Numbered from the stretch's first letter, positions 17,415 through 26,409 are shown. The stretch: DNA of 64,000 nucleotides from JAHRAW01 sp965226545 (GCA_965226545.1 OZ245364.1:1736001-1800000), one strand, 5' to 3'. Made by a program: numbers and translations. The notes: a model not told the origin generated them from the sequence alone.

Positions 17415-18653
17415 ATGAATGATGAAATGACGATGAATGACAAAGTGAAAATTGGCGCGGGGACAATTGACGCGATCGACACGCCGCCGCGCGGATTTGC
17501 GCGGGCGGAATTTGTCGCGCGGGTCGAGGTTGCGCAGCGGGCGATGCGGGCGGCGAGTTTGGATGGGTTGTTGCTGACGACTGAGCCGAATGTGCGGTAT
17601 TTTTCGGGGTTTTTTACGCAGTTTTGGCAAAGCCCGACGCGCCCTTGGTTTTTGGTGGTGCCGGCGGCGGGCGCGCCGATTGCGGTGATACCGGAAATTG
17701 GCGCGGCCGGAATGGCGCAAACATGGATTGACGACATCCGCACTTGGGCGTCGCCGCAGCCGCACGACGACGGCGTGTCGTTGTTGGTGGATTGTTTGGC
17801 GAATTTGCCGCGCCGCTTTGGGCGGATTGGGATGACGCTCGGCGCGGAAAGCGTGGTGCGGATGCCGCCGAATGATTTGGCGCGATTGCGCGAGACGATT
17901 GCGCGCGGCGAATCCGCGTTCGATATTGTCGACGCCGCCGATTTAATTCATCGCCAACGAATGATTAAATCGCCGCGCGAGATTGACAAAATTCGCCGCA
18001 TTTGTAAAATCGCATCACAGTCGTTTGCGGCGTTGCCGAATTTTGCGGCGTGCGGAATGCGCGAATCGGAAGTGTGTCGAAAAATGCGCATCGATTTAAT
18101 GCAACGCGGCGCGGATTCGATTCCGTATTTAATCGCCGGCAGCGGCGCGGGCGGATATGACAGCATCATTATGGGGCCAAGCGAACGCGAATTAACGCGC
18201 GGCGATTTGCTCATCATCGATACCGGCGCAACTTGGGACGGCTACTTTTGCGATTTCGACCGCAACTTTTCCTTCGGCAAAGCAAGCGCAACCGTGCATA
18301 ACGCCTATCGCACAGTATGGCGCGCCACCGAAGCCGGCTTCGCCGCCGCCCATCCGCGCGCAACCACTTCGCATGTGTGGCGCGCGATGAATGATGTGCT
18401 GGTCGCCGGCGGCAGCCTCGGCAACGATGTCGGGCGATTGGGGCATGGGCTTGGCATGCAGTTAACCGAACGCCCATCCAACACCGCCGACGACAACACC
18501 GAATTGGCGGCTGGGATGGTGCTGACGCTGGAACCGGGAATGACCTTCGCGCCGAATAAGCAGATGGTGCATGAGGAAAACATTGTGATTACCGAAAACG
18601 GCGCGGAGTGGTTGAGTTGTCGGGCGAGTGAGGAGTTGCCGGAATTGGAGTGA
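17415..18653 (+). CDS. M24-family metallopeptidase (Xaa-Pro aminopeptidase/dipeptidase-like)
   Basis: This 412-residue cytoplasmic protein has the two-domain layout of M24B enzymes: an N-terminal creatinase-like domain (about 25-170) and a pita-bread catalytic domain (about 185-400). The expected dinuclear metal ligands are present: D269 in DTGATWDGY, D280 in FCDFDR, His in GHGLGM, Glu in LEPGM and Glu in HEENIVIT. It should cleave X-Pro bonds or act on a related amidated substrate; the exact substrate cannot be read. Three in-frame ATGs (17415, 17427, 17433) are possible starts. It stands alone between the 58-bp minisatellite and an inverted relic of the same unit. Confidence 0.85.
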   Translation: MNDEMTMNDKVKIGAGTIDAIDTPPRGFARAEFVARVEVAQRAMRAASLDGLLLTTEPNVRYFSGFFTQFWQSPTRPWFLVVPAAGAPIAVIPEIGAAGMAQTWIDDIRTWASPQPHDDGVSLLVDCLANLPRRFGRIGMTLGAESVVRMPPNDLARLRETIARGESAFDIVDAADLIHRQRMIKSPREIDKIRRICKIASQSFAALPNFAACGMRESEVCRKMRIDLMQRGADSIPYLIAGSGAGGYDSIIMGPSERELTRGDLLIIDTGATWDGYFCDFDRNFSFGKASATVHNAYRTVWRATEAGFAAAHPRATTSHVWRAMNDVLVAGGSLGNDVGRLGHGLGMQLTERPSNTADDNTELAAGMVLTLEPGMTFAPNKQMVHEENIVITENGAEWLSCRASEELPELE

Positions 18654-18660
18654 TTGGGTT

Positions 18661-18706
18661 GTCGAGTTTCGATGTGCCGCGTTAAGTACGGTCGATGTTG
18701 TTGGTC
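18661..18706 (-). repeat. inverted relic of the 58-bp minisatellite unit
   Basis: Read on the minus strand, this contains GACCAACAACATCGACCGT and, four bases later, AACGCGGCA, the same order as in the array at 16715-17335. It lies just after the M24 gene, so that gene is bracketed by the repeat in opposite orientations. Confidence 0.6.
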
Positions 18707-18732
18707 GCAAAAAGTGAAACACGGTGCGTCGG

Positions 18733-19087
18733 GTTGCGGACAGTAACTTGTACAAAGCGACACAACCAAAAAGCCGCAGGCAACGGTCAAATGAAACACT
18801 GTGCGATAAATTCATTCGATGGTTAGCGCGGCATTATCAACGGCAATGTAACAAACAACGCAAACACGATTGCAAACATAACCACCACACCGCATTTCGT
18901 TTTAACTCCGCCCAACCACCTTCACCTTTTTACGCCCCGCACGCGTCGAACGTTTTACTTTTTCCCCGCCGCAACACCAACATTACGCCCAACCGATTTT
19001 TTCTTGCGCGACACTTTACCCGTCGACTTACCCGCCTCCCCCGCCGCCAATTCGCACCATTGCCCGCGCGTAAATCGCGCGGCAAGA
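18733..19087 (-). pseudogene. truncated duplicate of the rluB 3' end
   Basis: The sequence matches the region downstream of and including the end of rluB (19306-about 19605). It then jumps to the equivalent of 20385-20470, so almost the whole repeat-rich tail is absent. It therefore corresponds to the C-terminus of RluB with the Ser/Lys array deleted or never expanded. No catalytic domain is present and the frame is not maintained, so it is a non-functional fragment. Confidence 0.65.
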
Positions 19088-19528
19088 TAACATTGTCACT
19101 TCGTCATTCATTTACTTAAGCGATTATGCAAAACATCAACCCGCCGCTTTATTTGCAACAGTGGCGAATAAATTGTGCGCGGGGTTAATAACGGTGTTGC
19201 GTTGGCAATGTAACAGTGACGCCGCGGACAATGCCGCGGGCGACGGTGAAAGCAAAACGCGGTTCGATGGGTTACGCGGCATTAATGTACGGCGTTAACG
19301 ATGGTGTTGCGGACGGCAACTGTGAAAAGCGACACAACCAAAAAGCCGCGAGCAACGGTCAAATGAAACCCTGCGCGACAAGTTCATTCGATGGTTAGCG
19401 TCGGTATTATCAACAGCAATGCAACAAATAACGCAAACGCGATTGCAAAAGGTAACCACCGCACCACATTTCGTTTTAACCCCGCCCAACCACCTTCACC
19501 TTTTTACGCCCCACACGCGTCGAACGTT
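19088..19528. other. non-coding stretch between the rluB relic and rluB
   Basis: It contains low-complexity sequence of the GTGTTGCG/GCAATGTAAC type, and from 19306 the copy of the segment duplicated at 18733. No gene or RNA is recognised. Confidence 0.5.
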
Positions 19529-21139
19529 TTACTTTTCCCCCACCGCAACACCAACATTACGCCCAACCGATTTTTTCTTGCGCGACACTTTACCCGTCGA
19601 CTTGCGCGACGGCGGTGCATCACTTGGTAACTTCCTCGACAATTTACCCGATGATTCACTCGAAAACTTGCCGAACGATTTACCCGCCGACTTGCGCGAT
19701 GACGATGCTTTACTCGATGACCTACTCGAAAACTTACCGAACGATTCACCCGCCAACTTGCGCGATGACGACGCTTTACTCGATGACTTCCTCGACGATT
19801 TACCCGCCGACTTGCCGAACGATTCATCCGCCAACTTGCGCGATGCCGATGCTTTACTCGGTGCATCTCTCGACGACCTGCTCGAAAACTTGCCGGACGT
19901 TTCACCCGCCGACTTGCGCGATGACGATGCTTTACTCGATGACTTACTCGAAAACTTGCCGGACGATTCACCTGTCGACTTGCGCAATGAAGGTGCTTTA
20001 CCCGAAGCCCTACTCGAAAACTTGCCAGACGATTCACCCGCCGACTTGCGCGATGACGACGCTTTACTCGAAGACCCACTCGAAAACTTGCCGGATGATT
20101 CACCCGCCGACTTGCGCGATGACGATGCTTTACCCGATGACTTCCGCAACGACTCGCTTGACGACTTAACAGGCGATTCATCCGCCAACTTGCGCGATGA
20201 CGACGCTTTACTTGGTGACCCACTCGAAAACTTGCCGGACGATTCACTCGCCGACTTGCGTGATGACGACGCTTTACTCGATGACTTCCGCAACGACTTC
20301 CTCGTCGATTTACTCGATGACTTAACAAACGACTTCCCCGCCGACTTGCCCGCAGGTTTATCCGCCGCATTCCCCACCAACTTACCCGCCGCCTCCCCGC
20401 CCCGCATTAACTTCATCACCTCCCCCGCCGTCAATTCGCGCCATTGCCCCGCGCGTAAATCGCGCGGCAGGATGATGATGCCGTAGCGGATGCGGATTAG
20501 GCGGCTGAGTTGGCAGCCGACCGCCGCCCATAGCCGGCGCACTTCGCGGTATTTGCCTTCGGCGACGGTGAGCGAATACCATTGATTGCGCGAATCATCG
20601 GGGCGCGAATGGCGGCGCACTTCGCGCACGCGGATGGTTTCGCGGTCGATGACGACGCCGTCGCGAAGGGTTTGCAATGCGCGCGCATCGACGTTGCCGT
20701 ATACGCGGCATAAATATTCGCGCTCCAAGCCGAAACGCGGATGCATCAATCGATTGGCGAGGTCGCCGTCGTTGGTGAACAACAACAAGCCGCGCGTGTT
20801 GATGTCCAGCCGCCCGACCGAAACCCATCGTTGCCCGGCAATTTTCGGCAGGCGTTGATGCACCGATGGACGATTGCGCGGATCTTTGCGCGCGGAAATT
20901 TCGCCTTCGGGTTTGTGATACATCAAAACGCGCGCGGTGCGCGATGACGGCGCGGCGCGCAGCGGGCGACCGTTGATGCTGATGCGATTATGCGCGCTGA
21001 CTTTATCGCCGAGTTGGGCGATGCGTCCGTCAATTTTAATCTTGCCGTCCTTAACCCATTGCTCAATCGTGCGCCGCGATTCGATGCCGCGCGCGGCAAG
21101 ATGTTTATGCAGGCGCACACCGCGCGCCTTGTGCGTCAC
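19529..21139 (-). CDS. rluB: 23S rRNA pseudouridine synthase B with a repeat-expanded C-terminal tail
   Basis: Residues 1-250 form a complete RluB/RsuA-type enzyme. There is an S4 RNA-binding domain at about 7-55 and a catalytic domain with GRLDINTRGLLLFTNDG, where D112 is the catalytic Asp; the family isomerises a uridine in 23S rRNA helix 90 region. Residues about 250-536 are a Ser/Lys-rich low-complexity tail built of 22-residue units such as KASSSRKSAGESSGKFSS, more than doubling the usual length (about 290 in E. coli). The tail is basic and may bind RNA, but this is inference. The start is GTG at 21139, overlapping the scpB stop as GTGA, so translation is coupled. The cluster trpS-scpA-scpB-rluB is a conserved order. 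Confidence 0.92.
   Translation of the reverse strand: MTHKARGVRLHKHLAARGIESRRTIEQWVKDGKIKIDGRIAQLGDKVSAHNRISINGRPLRAAPSSRTARVLMYHKPEGEISARKDPRNRPSVHQRLPKIAGQRWVSVGRLDINTRGLLLFTNDGDLANRLMHPRFGLEREYLCRVYGNVDARALQTLRDGVVIDRETIRVREVRRHSRPDDSRNQWYSLTVAEGKYREVRRLWAAVGCQLSRLIRIRYGIIILPRDLRAGQWRELTAGEVMKLMRGGEAAGKLVGNAADKPAGKSAGKSFVKSSSKSTRKSLRKSSSKASSSRKSASESSGKFSSGSPSKASSSRKLADESPVKSSSESLRKSSGKASSSRKSAGESSGKFSSGSSSKASSSRKSAGESSGKFSSRASGKAPSLRKSTGESSGKFSSKSSSKASSSRKSAGETSGKFSSRSSRDAPSKASASRKLADESFGKSAGKSSRKSSSKASSSRKLAGESFGKFSSRSSSKASSSRKSAGKSFGKFSSESSGKLSRKLPSDAPPSRKSTGKVSRKKKSVGRNVGVAVGEK
19640..20350 (-). repeat. 66-bp in-frame tandem array in the rluB tail
   Basis: On the + strand the units read ACTTGCGCGATGACGATGCT followed by variants of TTACTCGATGACCTACTCGA and a third segment, 66 bp (22 codons) per unit and about eleven units. 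Other frames, including an antisense one of 355 codons, are open through the array. Confidence 0.85.
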
Positions 21140-22092
21140 GATTTGCGCCGCTTGCGCGCGGTGCCGCGCGGTGGTTGTTTGCCGTTGCCTTTGCGCTTGC
21201 CGTTGGTTTTTGTTTTGCCGGATGATTTGGTGTGCGTTTTATTGTGCGCGTTATTGTGCGCGTTGTCGGCGCTTACATCGACACTCGACGCGTCATTATC
21301 ATCGGCGCTTGCATTGTCACTTGCACTTGCACTTGCACTTGCACTTGCACTTGCACTTGCACTTTCACTTGCACTTGCACTTGCACTGTCACCTGCATTG
21401 TCACTTGCACCGTCACTTGCATCGCCACTTGCCGCGTCACTTGCACTTGCATTGTCACCGTCATTTGCATCGTCACCGCCAACGGCAACTTCACCTTTCA
21501 CCGCCGCCTGCAATTGCGCCAAAATATCCGGCGGCACCGGTGTATCCATCTCCGCGGCGATTTCGGTTACATCGCGTTGCTGTTCGAGCGGCGGCAGGTC
21601 TTTAAGCGACTGCAGATTGAAATACGCCAAAAACTCGACCGTGGTTGCAAACAACGACGGATGACCCGGCACATCGCGCGCACCGACTTCCTTAATCCAA
21701 TTGCGTTCCTGCAGCCGCCGCATAATTTCGGTGGTGACGGTGACGCCGCGAATCTCTTCGATGTCGCCGCGCGTGACCGGTTGGCGATAGGCGATGATGG
21801 CGAGCGTTTCCAACAACGCGCGCGACAATCGCGGCGGGCGGGTGGCATGCAGTTTTTGAATCCAATCGGCGTATTTTTGGCGCGATTGAAAGCGCCAGCC
21901 GTTGCCGATTTTGCGCAACTCGATGCCGCGCGGTTCGCATTCGGTTTGCAATTCGGTTAAGGCGCGATTGATGTCCTCCGCGCTTGGCTGAGAATCATCC
22001 GCGAACAGTTTTTGCATGCGCGCGACGCCAATCGGCGCATCGGCGACCATCAACACCGCCTCCAAAATGTTTTTCAGTTCACTTTCCATCAT
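21136..22092 (-). CDS. scpB: segregation and condensation protein B, with acidic low-complexity tail
   Basis: ScpB is the winged-helix kleisin partner that, with ScpA, binds SMC/MukB-like condensin and helps chromosome segregation. The conserved core covers about residues 1-180, with ALLETLAIIAYRQPVTRGDIEEIRG as the most typical stretch. The rest is a low-complexity tail: an Asp/Ala/Ser-rich part containing an Ser-Ala dipeptide run, then a basic Lys/Arg end. The start is placed at ATG 22092 (MMESELKN) or the adjacent ATG 22089, because GGAGAGG immediately precedes them and they overlap the scpA stop. The frame is open to 22131 but an upstream start would overlap scpA much further. Confidence 0.9.
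   Translation of the reverse strand: MMESELKNILEAVLMVADAPIGVARMQKLFADDSQPSAEDINRALTELQTECEPRGIELRKIGNGWRFQSRQKYADWIQKLHATRPPRLSRALLETLAIIAYRQPVTRGDIEEIRGVTVTTEIMRRLQERNWIKEVGARDVPGHPSLFATTVEFLAYFNLQSLKDLPPLEQQRDVTEIAAEMDTPVPPDILAQLQAAVKGEVAVGGDDANDGDNASASDAASGDASDGASDNAGDSASASASESASASASASASASASDNASADDNDASSVDVSADNAHNNAHNKTHTKSSGKTKTNGKRKGNGKQPPRGTARKRRKS
21318..21388 (-). repeat. hexanucleotide microsatellite in scpB
   Basis: The + strand repeats CACTTG about eleven times with one TTTCAC interruption, encoding alternating Ser-Ala on the minus strand. A six-base unit changes length without shifting the frame. Confidence 0.85.
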
Positions 22093-22906
22093 CCTCTCCG
22101 CCTTCGATGCCGCGCAAATGAATCGGCGCAAACGGTTTGTTCTGCACCACCTCGAGCATTCGGTCGCGCATCAATTCCAACACCGCGATAAAGTTGACCA
22201 CCAAGCCGGCGCGCCCTTCGGATTTTTCCAGCAAATCTTCGAAGCGAATAAATCGCCGCCGACGGATGCGCGCCAACACCGCGCTCATTTTTTCGCGCAC
22301 GCTCAACGCCTCCCAATTAATCACCCAATGGCGATATTGGCGCGTTCTATCCAGCACCGCGCGAAACGCGCTGACCAAATCGTTGATGCTCGCCACCGCT
22401 TCGACCGGCGCGGTTTGCAGATGCGCAAAATCCGCGCCGACCAAATACAAATCGCGCTCGAGACGCGGCTGGGTTTCCAACTCTTGCGCGGCGCGGGTGA
22501 ATCGTTCGTATTCCTGCAGCCGCCGCACCAACGCAGCGCGCGGGTCTTCGTCCTCCTCCTCGTCATCAGCCGGCGGACGCGGCAACAACATCCGCGATTT
22601 AATTTCGGCCAGCCACGCCGCCATCACCAAATATTCCGCCGCCAAATCCAGCCGAAACCGCCGCATCAATTCGACATATTCCATATATTGCCGCGTGATT
22701 AACGCCACCGGAATGTCGAGGATATCGATGTTTTGTCGGCGAATTAAATACAACAACAAATCCAATGGCCCTTGAAAGGTTTCCAAAAAAACCTCGAGCG
22801 CATCCGGCGGAATGTACAAATCCTCCGGCAACTTGTCGATGCGCTTGCCATACACCAACACCTCAGCCGGCGCGTGTTGTGAATCAGATGAAGTCGTGGC
22901 GGTCAT
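22079..22906 (-). CDS. scpA: segregation and condensation protein A (kleisin)
   Basis: At 275 residues this is a full-length ScpA. The N-terminus has FQGPLDLLLYLIRRQNIDILDIPVA, the hallmark kleisin segment (about 49-75), then YLVMAAWLAEIKSRMLLP, a central acidic stretch (DDEEEDED), and a C-terminal winged-helix part ending in NKPFAPIHLR. ScpA bridges the SMC heads and recruits ScpB; it acts on the nucleoid. Its stop overlaps the scpB start, consistent with translational coupling of the two partners. The preceding gene trpS is 184 bp away across a repeat-filled gap. Confidence 0.93.
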   Translation of the reverse strand: MTATTSSDSQHAPAEVLVYGKRIDKLPEDLYIPPDALEVFLETFQGPLDLLLYLIRRQNIDILDIPVALITRQYMEYVELMRRFRLDLAAEYLVMAAWLAEIKSRMLLPRPPADDEEEDEDPRAALVRRLQEYERFTRAAQELETQPRLERDLYLVGADFAHLQTAPVEAVASINDLVSAFRAVLDRTRQYRHWVINWEALSVREKMSAVLARIRRRRFIRFEDLLEKSEGRAGLVVNFIAVLELMRDRMLEVVQNKPFAPIHLRGIEGGEDDGK

Positions 22907-22914
22907 TGTGGTCG

Positions 22915-23030
22915 TGGGGTTAATGGTTAATCAGTTAAGTTAAGTAAATTAAGTTAAGTAAGTGACAAAGTTAATTGGTGAATAAGTTAACGGGTTAATA
23001 GTGACAAGTGAAAAGTAACCGGTGACCAAT
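22915..23030. repeat. degenerate GTTAA/GTGAC short-repeat tract between scpA and trpS
   Basis: A low-complexity tract of closely spaced GTTAAT, GTTAAG and AGTGAC words with no fixed period. Similar tracts occur in many other gaps of this window. No gene is present. Confidence 0.6.
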
Positions 23031-23090
23031 ACTTGCGCGCCGCAATTATAAAGCACACCACGCCGCCACGCTTTACTCTATCGCCGCACT

Positions 23091-24329
23091 TCATTCATAC
23101 CCCAAACCAACCACCTCACGCACCACCGCCATCGTCTCGCGCGCAACCGCCCGCGCGCGGTCGGTGCCGGCGGCAATCACTTCGCGCACTTCCGCCGGGC
23201 GGTCGACATAATGTTGCGCGCGTTCGGCAAATTCCGCCTGCTCGGCAAGCACCGCATCAATCAACGGCTGCTTGCATTCCAAACAACCAATCGCCGCACT
23301 GCGACAACCGCCCGCCACCCATTCGCACATTGGTGCATTGCTGTACGCCTTATGCAACGGCCACACCGGACATTTTTCCGGCTCGCCCGGGTCGGTTCGT
23401 CTTGCGCGCGCCGGGTCAGTCGGCATTTTCGCAATCGCCTCGCGCACCCGCGCCGGCTCGTCTCTCAAGGCAATTTGATTGTTGTACGACTTCGACATTT
23501 TCTGCCCGTCCAAGCCGGACATCTTCGCGCTTTCGGTCAGCAAGGTTTCAGGTTCCGGCAATATCGCCCGCCCGCGCCCTTCCAAATGCCCAAGCAATAA
23601 TTCGATGTCACCGGGGCTGGCGGCGTGTTCAAAAAGCCACAACCTGGTTTCGTTGTAAACGAATTTGTCACCTTTTTCAGTAAACAATTTGCGTCCACGT
23701 AGATACTTTTTCGTCGCGCCTTTTTGCGACTGTTCAAGCCGCGCAATCGCCTCATCGACCACTTGTTCATTTTCACGCTGCCCGTAAAAATGATTAAACC
23801 GCCGCGCAATCTCGCGCGTTAATTCGACATGCGGCGCTTGGTCTTCGCCGACCGGCACATAGCCGGCGCGATACATTAATATATCCGCCGACTGCAATAA
23901 TGGATAACCCAAAAAACCGTAGGTCGCAAGGTCGCGGTCGCGCAATTTTTGTTGTTGTTCCTTAAAACTCGGCACGCGCTCGAGCCAGCCGAGCGGCGTC
24001 ACCATCGACAACAACAAATGCAATTCGGCGTGCTCAATCACGCGCGATTGAATAAACAAGGTCGCGCGATTTGGGTCGACGCCCGCCGCCAACCAATCAA
24101 TCACCATCTGCCAACCGTTTTCGTCGATGGCATCCGATTGGTCGTAATGCGTCGTCAACGCATGCCAATCGGCGACAAAAAAGAAACATTCATAATCGTC
24201 CTGCAGCCGCAGCCAATTTTTCAGCACGCCATGATAATGCCCGAGATGCAATCGCCCAGTCGGACGCATGCCGGATAACACGCGATTATTCGGCGCGCCG
24301 CCGCGCGCAACATTTTCAGTTTGATTCAC
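23091..24329 (-). CDS. trpS: tryptophanyl-tRNA synthetase
   Basis: This is a class I aminoacyl-tRNA synthetase of 412 residues that charges tRNA-Trp. The HIGH-type motif is HLGH (28-31) and the KMSKS loop is intact at 276-280. Other conserved stretches are GYPLLQSADILMYRA and PVGEDQAPHVELTREIARRFN. It belongs to the longer TrpRS form, with an extra segment of about 60 residues before KMSKS. The start is GTG at 24329 (an in-frame ATG at codon 21 would cut into the Rossmann fold). It heads the trpS-scpA-scpB-rluB cluster. Confidence 0.95.
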   Translation of the reverse strand: MNQTENVARGGAPNNRVLSGMRPTGRLHLGHYHGVLKNWLRLQDDYECFFFVADWHALTTHYDQSDAIDENGWQMVIDWLAAGVDPNRATLFIQSRVIEHAELHLLLSMVTPLGWLERVPSFKEQQQKLRDRDLATYGFLGYPLLQSADILMYRAGYVPVGEDQAPHVELTREIARRFNHFYGQRENEQVVDEAIARLEQSQKGATKKYLRGRKLFTEKGDKFVYNETRLWLFEHAASPGDIELLLGHLEGRGRAILPEPETLLTESAKMSGLDGQKMSKSYNNQIALRDEPARVREAIAKMPTDPARARRTDPGEPEKCPVWPLHKAYSNAPMCEWVAGGCRSAAIGCLECKQPLIDAVLAEQAEFAERAQHYVDRPAEVREVIAAGTDRARAVARETMAVVREVVGLGYE

Positions 24330-24369
24330 GACGGTTAACCTCGTTTATTTGGTTTGATGGTTGCACAGT

Positions 24370-24512
24370 TGTTGCACGATAGTTGTACGGTTACTTCGAA
24401 GTTAATTCACAGTCACTTATCACAATCACTTCGCAGTTAATTCGAGGTTACTTCACAGTCACTTCGAAATTACCCAACACAGTTACTTGCACGGTCACTT
24501 ATACAGTCACTT
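24370..24512. repeat. degenerate GTTACTT/GTCACTT repeat tract between trpS and yciO
   Basis: About ten units of 12-18 bases built on AGTTAATTC, GGTTACTTC and AGTCACTTC follow each other, reaching the yciO stop codon region. The word GTCACTT is the one that makes up the coding arrays in scpB and the UDG gene. Confidence 0.7.
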
Positions 24513-25151
24513 CGCAACCGCAATCTCAACATCCGCAAACGCATCGACATCGCCCTTGCCGACGCGTCGCACAATCGGCGCGCCGCTTAACAAATCCACC
24601 ACCGTGGTTGGTTGATGGTCGCAAAAGCCGCCGTCAATCACCAAAGTAATCTCGTGCTGCAATCGTTCGCGGATTTCGGCGGCATCGTTCAGCGGCATCG
24701 ATTCGCCCGGCAATATCAGAGTCGAACTCATCAACGGCGCGCCGTGTTCGCGCAATAATGCGCGCACAATCGGCGAATCCGGCACGCGCAAACCGATGCT
24801 GCGGCGTTTGGGATGCTGCAATCGACGCGGCACTTCGCGCGTCGCCGGCAAAATAAAAGTGTATGCGCCCGGCGTGCATCGCTTTAACAATCGATACACA
24901 TCGTTTTCCAATTTTGCATACACGCCAATCTCCGACAAATCGGCGCACACCAAAGTGAAATTATGCTCGGCATCGACTTGACGAATGCGGCGAATCCGCG
25001 CCAAGGCATCCGCTTGATCCAACGCGCAACCCAACGCATAACTCGAATCGGTCGGATAGGCAATCACCCCGCCCTGTCGAATAATCTCAACCGCCCCGCG
25101 TATCAAACGCAACTGCGGATTGTCCGGATGGATTTTAAAGTATTGCGACAT
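24507..25151 (-). CDS. yciO: YciO/Sua5/YrdC-family protein (threonylcarbamoyl-AMP synthase-like)
   Basis: The 214-residue product begins MSQYFKIHPDNPQ, the characteristic YciO N-terminus, followed by GGVIAYPTDSSYALGC and HNFTLVC. These are typical of the YrdC fold, which binds threonine, ATP and bicarbonate or RNA. TsaC/Sua5 relatives make threonylcarbamoyl-AMP for tRNA t6A; the exact role of YciO is less settled. The frame is open up to 25580, but everything upstream of ATG 25151 is antisense to pcnB and lacks the family signature; GGGG lies just upstream of this ATG. Another t6A gene, tsaB, lies at 43259-44068. Confidence 0.9.
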   Translation of the reverse strand: MSQYFKIHPDNPQLRLIRGAVEIIRQGGVIAYPTDSSYALGCALDQADALARIRRIRQVDAEHNFTLVCADLSEIGVYAKLENDVYRLLKRCTPGAYTFILPATREVPRRLQHPKRRSIGLRVPDSPIVRALLREHGAPLMSSTLILPGESMPLNDAAEIRERLQHEITLVIDGGFCDHQPTTVVDLLSGAPIVRRVGKGDVDAFADVEIAVAK

Positions 25152-25161
25152 TACAACCCCA

Positions 25162-26409
25162 CTACCGCACCGCGCCGGCGCGGCTTGCCGAATGCCCCGG
25201 CGGACGGCGTGATTTTTTGGCGGCGATATGCGCCAGCCGCGCGGCTTCGGCTTGCGGCGATTGTTGCACTTCAGTCCACCAATCGGCCAACCGCGCATCG
25301 ACTTCGCCGATTTTGCGGCGCAACAACAAAAAATCATAACCGGCGCGAAAGCGTCTGTCAGCCAACAACCCCGGCACCGATTTGCGTCGCTTCGCTTCGA
25401 GACGATGTTGCATCGCCCATATCTCAATCGCCGCGCCACTGACGCGACGCGGCACCGCCACCGTGCGCGATTGACGCGCGAACACCGCTTCGCCGGCAAG
25501 CCACGCGGCATCTTGCGGCGGCATGTTGGCGCGATGCCGCGCGACTTCGCGCCCAAACGCACGCCATAACAGCACCGCAAACAAAAACGCGGCGATGACC
25601 GGCTTGCCCTCGCGCACCCGTTGGTCGGTGTTTTGCAGCGCGATGTCGATCAATCGCGCGTCTTCGTCTTCGGTCGATGCGGTCAGCGGAAACAATCGGC
25701 GCGCCAAATGATGCGCGCGCAATTCGCGCCAGCCGCGCAAGGCGTGCCCGTGATGAAAAAATTTCAGCATCTCGTCAAACAATCGCGCCGCCGGCACCTC
25801 CTCCAACATCGCCGCACATTCGGCAATCGCCGGCGCAAGATTATCGGCCAGCGTCACCTCCAACTTGGCGCGAAACCGCAGGGCGCGCAACATCCGCACC
25901 GGGTCTTCGGTAAATCGCGCGCGCGGTTCGCCAATCATCCGCAAGGTCGCGTCGCGCACATCGGCGACGCCGCCGAGATAATCAATCACGGTCTCGCTGA
26001 CCGGTTCGTAATACAGCGCGTTGATGGTGAAATCGCGGCGCGCGGCGTCCTCTTCCACTGTGCCGAAAACGTTGTCGTCAATCACCCGCCCGCGCGCCGA
26101 GGTTTGTCCGGCGGCGCGATGCGTCGCGACCTCAATCACCTCGCGCCCAAAGCGCACATGCACCAATTTAAACCGCCGCCCGATGATGCGCGCATTGCGA
26201 AACAGTCGGCGGATTTGTTCGGGGCTGGCGTTGGTGGTGATGTCGAAATCTTTCGGGCGGCGATGCAGCAATAAATCGCGCACGCAACCGCCGACCAAAT
26301 GCGCCTCGAAGTCGCCGGCGCGCAAGCCGTCAATCACCTGCAATGCGGCGGTGCTAATCCAACTTCGGTCAAACCCAAGTTCGGCGGCGGAATAAACAAC
26401 CGATTTCAC
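25162..26409 (-). CDS. pcnB: poly(A) polymerase I
   Basis: The product is a class II nucleotidyltransferase that adds 3' poly(A) tails to RNA and so marks it for decay. The head domain shows HLVGGCVRDLLLHRRPKDFD with catalytic Asp in DFD, then NARIIGRRFKLVHVRFG, the segment that separates bacterial PAP from CCA-adding enzymes, and RMLRALRFRAKL of the neck. The C-terminus is basic and rich in Arg/Lys, as usual. The frame is open to GTG 26484; GTG 26409 is preferred because the conserved region starts about 17 codons later and AT-rich promoter-like sequence (TTATCATATA) lies near 26470. The true start is uncertain. Confidence 0.88.
   Translation of the reverse strand: MKSVVYSAAELGFDRSWISTAALQVIDGLRAGDFEAHLVGGCVRDLLLHRRPKDFDITTNASPEQIRRLFRNARIIGRRFKLVHVRFGREVIEVATHRAAGQTSARGRVIDDNVFGTVEEDAARRDFTINALYYEPVSETVIDYLGGVADVRDATLRMIGEPRARFTEDPVRMLRALRFRAKLEVTLADNLAPAIAECAAMLEEVPAARLFDEMLKFFHHGHALRGWRELRAHHLARRLFPLTASTEDEDARLIDIALQNTDQRVREGKPVIAAFLFAVLLWRAFGREVARHRANMPPQDAAWLAGEAVFARQSRTVAVPRRVSGAAIEIWAMQHRLEAKRRKSVPGLLADRRFRAGYDFLLLRRKIGEVDARLADWWTEVQQSPQAEAARLAHIAAKKSRRPPGHSASRAGAVR

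Noticed and set aside
16845..17418. Small ORFs encoding NNIDRVKRGNIA-type repeats
   Set aside because: The 58-bp period changes frame at each unit and there is no ribosome-binding site; they are shadows of the minisatellite.
19419..20486. Antisense 355-codon Asp/Leu-rich ORF over rluB
   Set aside because: A repeat shadow; the minus strand carries the conserved pseudouridine synthase and its tail.
25152..25580. N-terminal extension of the yciO frame
   Set aside because: It is antisense to pcnB and Arg/Cys-rich; the YciO signature begins exactly at ATG 25151.
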